Positions 58,901-64,000 of a stretch of DNA of 64,000 nt are shown here, piece after piece (position 1 is the stretch's first letter; each line of letters opens with the position of its first letter). Location of the stretch: the NCBI RefSeq assembly GCF_039555335.1, contig NC_092629.1:34969537-35033536 (forward strand), written 5' to 3'. The notes beneath the pieces were generated by a model, which did not search any database, was not told the origin of the DNA, and saw only the letters and a program-made list of their open reading frames with translations. The DNA is from Amphiura filiformis (Eukaryota; Echinodermata; Ophiuroidea; Amphilepidida; Amphiuridae). The translations under genes and the position numbers were made by a program.

Positions 58901-61900
58901 TGTATAGCAATTTTTATAGTGCTTTAGTAGATAGAAGTATCCTGATTGTGATGAATAAGCCATTTAAATGAATTCGAACCCTGAAGTTTACGCTGGAACT
59001 ACTTCTAGCGTCGGTTGCCAATAGCAGTCATTACCAATCAAGTGTTGATAAGGACAATAGTTGTTAAAACGTATGCGTACATGTAGTGAACATTCTGGGT
59101 CAAAGAGAATTCTCACCTTAGGCAAGCCCAAGGCTCAAACCCTCGCCGATCGTATTCTCCCGGGCGGCAGCGCAATGCCCTCAACAACTTCAACTAGTCC
59201 GAGGTGCTGACGATAACACTCCAATCGCCATGCAATGTACATTTTGTAGTAGGCCAGTGGGACAACGGAACCGCTACGTGAACAAGCTAAACGGTAAACC
59301 CAAACTTCAACGGGACAACGACAAGTCCTCAAACATTCAAAATTTGTAGTTACTACCTAGTCCGAATAATCAGACCCAGAACAAAATATTAATTTCTGAC
59401 ATGATCCTGTTCTGGGTCTGAACTGTTTCCATATGGAATCTTGATGGCAAATAGGACAAAAGAAGCACATGGTTCTACTTGACGGCTAATAATCCCTATT
59501 CATGTTACGTGAATCACGCTATTGTGGACCATCCTTCTGATACTTGAGTGTTTGGACAAGCGGAACGGTCTTTTGTCTACCTCTCTGTTTGTATTTTAAC
59601 AAACCAGGAGGTCGAAATCGTCCTCCTCGCCGAATACGAAAGTCAGCGTAATAATACGGCACTAGTTACTACCCCGGGGTATGTCTGGTTCCATACAGCA
59701 ATACGCAGTATTGCTGTCTGGTACAAGTAATTCTGCGTGAATTGAGACGTCGGAGCAGTTCAAACACAGAGGACTAGCCTACGTCCTAACTCCCTATATC
59801 CTACTATCACTCAAACATGGAAATCTCTTCACGAATTCACTCACCTTGTGATCCTACATCATCAGTTGAAACAAACATCTAAGTTTCCAAAAACAACTTT
59901 GACATTCCTCAAAACTACAAGTAACTTCATAATAAAAAATTGAAATCCTACTATTACCCGTTATTGAAAATTTTGTTCGATTTATGTCAACCAACAGAAC
60001 GCACGAGGCGAGTTCAGTTGACCAAAATGGTAGCTCCTGCCTCCTGGTCACCTCAGATATGACGTCAGTATCAAGCTGCTTATTAAATATTTATGAAACC
60101 GACCACATGGTCACAATCGGTGGATCGGATTGGTTGAAATCAACGCCACATGTTTGACCTTACAGGGGTCAGAGATACATGCATATTCATGTATGAAAAC
60201 AGCGATGCGGATATAGTATCATCACCGGGACTGAGGAATGAGACATTTTCGATGTTTGTACCGGGGAATTTCAGACACCATGGACACAGAGACTCCGTGG
60301 GACCACGAACGAACTACCCCCATTCACGCTGTACGAAGTTAGAAATAAAGGAGACAGTTAGCACGCCAGGCACCACTAAGCATGCAAAGTGCATAGCATC
60401 GGACTTTTGGTGATCCCCGTTATCTTTTTTTGCTGTGTGCTCATTAAATATTCATGAACCCAACACGTCATAAACATGTGGTCTTATTCGGCCGATCAGA
60501 ATCGTTGCAATTGACCCGACATGGTTTTATGAATGAAATGATGACCTTTACAGTGCAGGGCTCAGACATATGCATATTCATTTATTTTGTCATATATATT
60601 CAAGATGGCTGCACTGCCCTGGCGAAGACAGAATGAAAATCAATGGTTCCGTATTGCCGTTTGAAAATGGACTTTTTTCTGGCGTCGAACGAGCAAAAAA
60701 TTCAATGACTGAAAATACTCAAATTTCATTTATCTGTAATTTTGGTTATAATTTGTTGTTGGACATGGTATATTTTTTCTGACTTTGCTGGAAGCTTATT
60801 TCAAGTGGTCATGATGGATTTTACTGCGGAGGATCCAGTTTTTCATCGGAGACAGACAATATGCACAAGGTGTTTTAAAATTACCAAATTTTACATACAT
60901 TTCACCGATCCTACCTGTCCTAGGGCTAGGCTACGCACACAATTCGTCGGTTCTGTGCACGTGATGTCATGCAGTGGGTGCGTGGGGCAGTGCTAGGAAA
61001 TTTGCATAATTTTAACTTGGTACCGGTAAGAAGTTTGATTGTGGTGAACGAGCTCAACTTCAACGGGACAACGACAAGACAAGTACAATGAATCAAAGTT
61101 GAGTCAAACGTTCAAAATTTGTAGTTACTACTAATTAGACTTGCTTGCCAGTCCTATATACGCCTGTATATTAAGGACTGGCTTACGCCATTTTGGATGT
61201 CAATGGGAAATACACACTTAACGATTTGCGCCGGTTAGAAACTTGAAAAAAAATCTTTAAAATTTTATCAATGTATATAAAAGTGGTACCAACCTTATTG
61301 TGCTTGCTAATTTAAGACTCGGTTGAAACAAAATTAAGGATCGAATGCATTTTAGTGTCCAAAAAGGTAAAATTATCGTCCAAGTTCGGTTCTGAGAGGG
61401 GTTTAGAATTTGAATCTACAACGAACATATCCGATCTTTGCGATCAAAAACACAAAATTACAACTTTAAACATACTATTGGCAAAAGACATTATTACCAA
61501 ACAATATAGAATAGAAAATTTGACATCATTTTCTCAAAATATTGAAGAAATTTGCTCACTAGACATCGAAAAAGTACGCAATCCAATTCCCGTTCAAACG
61601 TGTGAGAAACTGAAAGCGCATACACATGATACAATGATACATAATCCCGACTACTACTAATACTATACCCCGTAGTTACTACTTACTGATGAAGCGTTGC
61701 CATTGTTCATGGCATGGTTACACTTATAGTCTACATGCATGTATGCCAAATAATACATATTTTACAAAAATAAAAAGTAAGCTTAAATTTACACACGAAG
61801 TATCCAAATTCGGAAGCCCTACATTCATTTCCGCGTGCATGTTTGATCATGAAGATGCTGAACAACATAAAAACGTCATCACTCATAGACAAAAAATCAC

Positions 61901-62031
61901 CTCAATATACTTACCTCCACATCTGAATCTTCAGTGATTTCTTCACTTGAATCCTCATAAGAATCATCAGAATCTATTGTCTCTTCTTCCACACGTTTCT
62001 TCATTTTCTGTTTTCGACTGTGCGCTGCCAT
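46846..62031 (-). CDS. EBNA1BP2: EBP2 / EBNA1BP2, nucleolar 60S ribosome-biogenesis factor, nine exons
   Basis: EBP2 is a nucleolar assembly factor for pre-60S particles, needed for 27S pre-rRNA processing; the name comes from a human interaction study and it is a host gene. Exons (5' to 3' on -): 62031-61915, 58737-58654, 56193-56045, 54989-54866, 53341-53252, 50847-50772, 49234-49123, 48035-47894, 46962-46846. They give 336 residues (human 306). Order of features: acidic Ser/Asp/Glu stretch (about 14-39), LNLDWIERLDVT (human RDLEWVERLDVT), DDFRREMGFYRQAQHAVLE, STKRPEDYFAEMAKSDQHM (human PTKRPTDYFAEMAKSDLQM), a Lys/Glu helical segment LEKSEKAKKLRELRKFGKK, then a Lys/Gly-rich tail RGPGKKRQYKDSKWGMGGK. 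All introns are GT-AG and every junction keeps frame, so there is no sign of decay. Introns are packed with small transposons. Confidence 0.96.
47425..47852. repeat. Large inverted repeat in EBP2 intron 8 (~165-bp arms)
   Basis: The left arm (47425 to ~47590, starting AAACTGGCCTCAAAAAGAAA) is nearly identical to the reverse complement of the right arm (~47687-47852), with a ~95-bp spacer. TA at both outer edges suggests a TA-targeting foldback element. In the EBP2 pre-mRNA it would form a long duplex close to the exon 8 donor. Confidence 0.9.
47894..48035 (-). CDS. EBNA1BP2: EBP2 exon 8
   Basis: Encodes RGPGKKRQYKDSKWGMGGK (human KGPSAKRRYKNQKFGFGGK), then a hydrophilic segment ending HSDVFK at AAG/GTTAGT. 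A long intronic inverted repeat begins 41 bp beyond the donor. Confidence 0.93.
48150..48370 (+). repeat. Probable LINE 3' end with ATT tail
   Basis: A frame reading PVFQGFKTYLFNL then stop resembles the C-terminus of CR1/L2-type reverse transcriptases (FK..LKTYLF). A ~150-bp AT-rich tail follows, ending in ATTATTATT at about 48345-48366. Severely 5' truncated. Confidence 0.45.
49123..49234 (-). CDS. EBNA1BP2: EBP2 exon 7
   Basis: Encodes NKESLDALLEGKKKGGGKKG and a Lys/Gln-rich continuation ending KDLKRR. Acceptor TTTGCAG; donor AG/GTGGGT is weaker than the others. Phase 2 links to exon 8. Confidence 0.9.
50772..50847 (-). CDS. EBNA1BP2: EBP2 exon 6
   Basis: VQHEVLLQRSKEKKELMESV followed by KQFKK, ending in phase 1 (G/GTAACT). 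It matches human VQTEVLQKRQQEKAHMMNAI. Confidence 0.93.
51232..51410 (+). repeat. tRNA-derived SINE
   Basis: A-box-like TCAGCGCAGTTGATAGAGC and B-box-like GAGTTCCAAGCCC head a body that shares the phrase CTGATTCTGGTTACGCTGGT with the SINE at 14800. Confidence 0.55.
51590..51725 (+). repeat. Second tRNA-like SINE head
   Basis: GTGGCAAGGTAGGCCCG (A-box-like) and GGTTCAAATCC (B box) are followed by A-rich and (TTTC)n sequence. No acceptor stem is seen, so it is not a functional tRNA gene. Confidence 0.5.
51744..51903. repeat. Palindromic MITE with ~70-bp arms
   Basis: GCATTGTGAAAAATCTAAAT and TTTTGCCTTTGGA on the left mirror TCCAAAGGCAAAA and TAGATTTTTCACAATGC on the right, with TTAATAACT / AGTTATTAA at the ends. 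Confidence 0.75.
51990..52060 (-). repeat. tRNA-like module, SINE relic
   Basis: On the - strand: GTGGCACAGCATAGGCATC (A-box-like) and GGTTCGAACCCC (B box), spaced as in tRNA. It resembles the module at 3285-3356 in layout and 3' flank. Confidence 0.45.
53252..53341 (-). CDS. EBNA1BP2: EBP2 exon 5, charged helix
   Basis: 30 codons beginning VREKLIAKQLSLEKSEKAKK and ending LRKFGKK, phase 0 at both ends (ACTAACAG acceptor, AAG/GTAAGT donor). The alternating Lys/Glu pattern suggests a long helix or coiled coil, as in human EBP2. Confidence 0.95.
53405..53602. mobile_element. CACTA-type MITE, copy 2
   Basis: 198 bp with the same CACTAGGATCCAC / CACTATGGACCAC ends as copy 1, flanked by a 3-bp ATT duplication (53402-53404, 53603-53605). 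A third, 3'-truncated copy starts at about 58013. Confidence 0.8.
54053..54249. mobile_element. 197-bp hAT-type MITE with perfect 8-bp TSD
   Basis: Ends CAGGGTTGTAGCTACGC and (inverted) CAGGCTTAGCTAGGC; CTGAACGT repeats exactly at 54045-54052 and 54250-54257. The interior repeats 'cccggcact'. Confidence 0.88.
54866..54989 (-). CDS. EBNA1BP2: EBP2 exon 4, family core
   Basis: Encodes YRQAQHAVLEALPKLHEMGM and KRPEDYFAEMAKSDQHMRK, the most conserved EBP2 segment. Donor is AAA/GTGAGT. The acceptor TTATACAG is unusual because it directly abuts a TTATG pentanucleotide repeat rather than a pyrimidine tract. Confidence 0.96.
54993..55021. repeat. (AACAT)n microsatellite abutting the EBP2 exon 4 acceptor
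   Basis: About five AACAT units on + (ATGTT on the gene strand) occupy the place of the usual polypyrimidine tract, ending at TATACAG. Confidence 0.85.
55327..55402 (-). repeat. tRNA-like SINE head in EBP2 intron 3
   Basis: On -: GTGGGAGCTGGTAGCCTATT, an intermediate region, then GGGTTCAATTCCC (B box). Distance between boxes is tRNA-like. The A/T-rich flank to about 55197 may be its body. Confidence 0.55.
55634..55989. mobile_element. TA-flanked MITE (CTGTATTTCGTCAAATA ends)
   Basis: CCGTATTTCGTCAAATA at the left and (inverted) CTGTATTTCGTCAAATA at the right, with TA at 55632-55633 and 55990-55991. CCCCC-rich arms. Fits a Tc1/mariner-type MITE. Confidence 0.8.
56045..56193 (-). CDS. EBNA1BP2: EBP2 exon 3
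   Basis: 149 bp from acceptor TTTATAG to donor GGGATT/GTAAGT. It encodes EELKDKLSDIRLNLDWIERL and ends inside the Phe codon of REMGF, completed by exon 4. It contains the conserved WIERLDVT core. Confidence 0.95.
56496..57610. mobile_element. PIF/Harbinger-like non-autonomous element, 1.1 kb
   Basis: AGGCCAGAGTAATGG at the left and CCATTACTCTGGCCT at the right, flanked by TAA on both sides (56493-56495, 57611-57613). A TWA-type 3-bp duplication is the Harbinger hallmark. No transposase frame is seen. Confidence 0.72.
57625..57906. mobile_element. Best-preserved GGGCTATTCC palindromic MITE
   Basis: 282 bp with ends GGGCTATTCCATTTAAAATC and GATTTT-AAATGGAATAGCCC-type inversion (right end reads AAATGGAATAGCCC), flanked by ATT (57622-57624, 57907-57909). 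It contains two nested hairpins built from CCACACTCCCC / GGGGGAGTATG phrases. It lies 11 bp beyond the Harbinger-like element. Confidence 0.82.
58286..58575. mobile_element. hAT-like MITE with CAAGGACTTTCAAGG arms
   Basis: CAGGGTTTCCGC at the left and GGGAGCCCTG at the right; TTCAAGGACTTTCAAGG occurs inside both ends. CCCAAA flanks both sides (58280-58285, 58576-58581), so the 8-bp duplication appears to have two altered bases. Confidence 0.65.
58654..58737 (-). CDS. EBNA1BP2: EBP2 exon 2
   Basis: 28 codons, phase 0 at both ends, acceptor CATACAG and donor GAG/GTAAGT. LQKAFERKEIKAGLN matches human LQDAFSRGLLKPGLN. Confidence 0.93.
61915..62031 (-). CDS. EBNA1BP2: EBP2 exon 1, acidic N-terminus
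   Basis: 39 codons, starting MAAHSRKQKMKKRVEEE and ending DSDVE before GTAAGT. The start was chosen because it is the first ATG in the frame, with A at -3 and G at +4. The frame stays open upstream but only to a GTG. The basic start followed by an acidic serine-rich run is typical of nucleolar assembly factors. Confidence 0.9.
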
Positions 62032-64000
62032 GATAAATAATTCCTTTCGTGTCAGGTGCACCAAGCTCCTTACAGGGCGCACACCACCAAATTGTTTGGA
62101 AGCAAAATAAACATCATTACACTAAATTATCATTATGAAGAGCTTTAAACATGCATGCATTCCGGAAAAATACAGCACTAATTTTTTTGGATCAAAAAAT
62201 ATTGTCCTGTTTTGCCAAATGAAACATATAGCTAAATATAACTGGCAATGAAAATAAAATTTTAGTGGTCAATTTTTGGAAATAACTCAAATCATAGGGC
62301 CAAAAACATGCATTTTATCGACCTTTTTCGTATTATGTGACCATCAAGTCCAAAGACTTGAACAAAGGCTATTAAATTTCAAGTTATGCATTCTAATTTT
62401 TGGAAAACCCATTAACCAATTAGCAGAAACATTCTTTGCTATAAAACTCAATTTCAGCCAGAGATGGATGTAAGGGCTTTTGCAACTAAGCTCTTCTTCA
62501 TATTGAAATACAAAAAAATTATGATGTGAGTGAACTTCAGTGCAGTGGTGATTTTTTTGGATTTCCCATTGACAGACCGTGTAAAATTAATGAATTTTGT
62601 TTAAAATTCAAGAACATCTCACCATTTCAATTTCAATCATATCATTTTGAAAACCTAAAACTCATAAAAAAGTTAGGAGCTGGCATTTTCTTCGGACGGG
62701 GAGGGGGGGGGGGGCCGAAATATACGCAGGAAATTGTTAGACCAAAAGCAGGGGGTTATGATTTTTAACCCCAAGGGTTATAGAATTATGACTCAAAATT
62801 TCGCGCGCTGCGCATGCAATCATGATGCAGTCATGTCTACAGTAGAATTCATCTCGACCTTTGCAGAACTTAAACCCCATTAAAAGCTATTAAACCAAGA
62901 TAACACTCATTGAAACAGCTCAACTGATTAAATCTGGTTGTGCACATGTGTCTGTTTTACATGTGCGACATCGCAATAAAGCTGGTATTATAGCTTCAGT
63001 TGGGTAACCGATTATAAAGGAAACGGAAGGAAACAATGGTATGTGGACCTTTGTTCACGAAATGAGACAATGGCCTGCTTTTTGTTAACCAGCATTCTTG
63101 AAAATGAGCAACATAATGATTGTTGACTTAACACGGTTTGGAAATAATTTCTTCATATTTTTGGTGTTATCTGTCGTTTACATATCCTTCCTAAAACACA
63201 AAAGTGCGACCCTCTCCAAACACCTAAATTAGCTAAACATTTAGGACATGTTACAAAAACTATATATATTGAAAGTGCGACCCCTTCTAACCCAGCTGTA
63301 ATTTTAGGTCATGTTAGAGAAATATATTTGCTAGAAGTTTGGAGAATACTTTAAATATTGGCTGGTTATTTTTCACACAGTGATGTTAACTAGTCAAATG
63401 CCAATTCTTCCAACATACATCATCTGTATCACGCGTCAATGGTGAGAGCACTGTGTATTGTGTACAGGAAAACGGACAGTAACTGCAGTATGTCTTTATG
63501 TGCGTACACTATTATAATACATGCAGCTTGTCTCAAAAAAAATTGTGCAAGTAAAAAGCACCCTCTATGGCAATTAAAAAATACCGTTGTGGCGTGATGC
63601 TTACATCAACGTCAAGGGTAAAGTCTTAGCTCTCAAATGCCGTTTGTTCTGTCCAGTTTGCTTGTTTTAATCTCGAGATATGTTTAGTTAACAACGAAAG
63701 GGTAAAATCACAATTAACATGTAAATCAAAAGGATGGAAAGAAGGAATCCAAACATTTTGAACGGCAGGGCCGGATCGGATTGGGCCAGATGGTCACGGA
63801 CACATAGGGCCCCCAAATTGCCCTATGCATCTTCCTTTTTTAGCACATGTTTTGGACTAAAATAGGATAACTTTAAAACATTTTGCGCGCTTGTGTGCAC
63901 TGACCCTTGGCTAAATTCACATTCATTTTGGGCTAAAATAGCCTCAAATTTAAATTTTGTGAGTTTTTTTTCTTAGAACAAAATGTGTCTGTCCCTCTCT
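62032..64000. other. Upstream of EBP2
   Basis: No exon or obvious core promoter seen in the first 700 bp. It includes a G run (62699-62713), a GCGCGCTGCGCATGC patch, the dispersed element at 62821 and, from about 63765, sequence like the edge of an hAT repeat (CAGGGCCGGATC) that runs off the window. Confidence 0.55.
62821..63491. repeat. Dispersed ATGATGCAGT element, copy 3
   Basis: Same ends as the copies at 9741 and 32383 but shorter, with internal deletions near 62930 and 63260. Confidence 0.8.

Larger units (their letters stand above)
46963..61914 (-). other. EBP2 introns 1-8, contents overview
   Basis: Introns span 46963-47893, 48036-49122, 49235-50771, 50848-53251, 53342-54865, 54990-56044, 56194-58653 and 58738-61914. 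They hold the listed mobile elements plus unassigned repeats: a truncated TTAA-family foldback (50390-50640), duplicated CTTCAACGGGACAACGACAA segments (about 59308 and 61056), a 14-bp-arm hairpin (59371-59421), a GCCAGTCC hairpin (61149-61184) and two diverged copies of a ~365-bp segment (60090-60600). I see no other gene. Confidence 0.6.

Noticed and set aside
61316..61660. 115-codon + strand open frame in EBP2 intron 1
   Set aside because: Composition is not implausible, but it has no ATG near its start, no recognised domain, and lies antisense in an intron.
46846..62031. Viral relationship suggested by the gene name EBNA1BP2
   Set aside because: The name reflects a human protein interaction. 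The sequence is a conserved eukaryotic ribosome-assembly gene.
62032..62082. Upstream extension of EBP2 to codon 62082
   Set aside because: The codon there is GTG, not ATG. The ATG at 62031 has a strong context and fits the family.

Overview
This window is animal nuclear DNA. It has two intron-rich genes with canonical GT-AG junctions, tRNA-derived SINEs, many small DNA transposons and a vertebrate-type interstitial telomeric repeat. The recurrent TAGGCCTA palindrome and the sequences of the two genes suggest a marine deuterostome invertebrate, most likely an echinoderm. That taxonomic call is inference. There are no operons, CRISPR arrays or viral genes.

GENES. (1) A caveolin gene lies on the + strand (coding span 7861-23599, five candidate coding exons). 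The last three exons carry the diagnostic caveolin sequence. Two small upstream exons join in frame and would give a 234-residue protein with a long N-terminus. (2) EBP2/EBNA1BP2, a nucleolar protein needed to make 60S ribosomal subunits, lies on the - strand (46846-62031, nine coding exons, 336 residues). Every junction keeps the reading frame and the protein is collinear with human EBP2. The two genes converge. I see no functional link between them.

LAYOUT. 1-7860: upstream DNA with several inverted-repeat elements, including a 600-bp element with a 10-bp target duplication that carries a telomeric tract and a tRNA-like module. 7861-23599: caveolin; its introns hold a LINE endonuclease relic, a SINE split by a MITE, a 59-bp near-perfect palindrome and a 561-bp element with 5-bp target duplications. 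23600-29170: dispersed repeats, a ~124-bp satellite and a decayed mariner-like element. 29180-41925: tandem array of a ~1.59-kb hairpin-rich unit, broken by a 2.1-kb hAT-type insertion (itself nested) and by a second copy of the 5-bp-TSD element. 41926-46845: foldback elements, two of them TTAA-flanked. 46846-62031: EBP2, with almost every intron loaded with small transposons. 62032-64000: a dispersed element and the edge of an hAT-like repeat.

The most notable material is non-genic. It includes a non-autonomous family whose ends read CACA(C/G)TG and which makes 5-bp GC-rich duplications (a Transib/RAG-like signature), the telomere-carrying element, and a tandem array whose edge units share sequence variants absent from the interior units. 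Repeat boundaries were read by eye. Where I give a target duplication, both copies are visible in the sequence.
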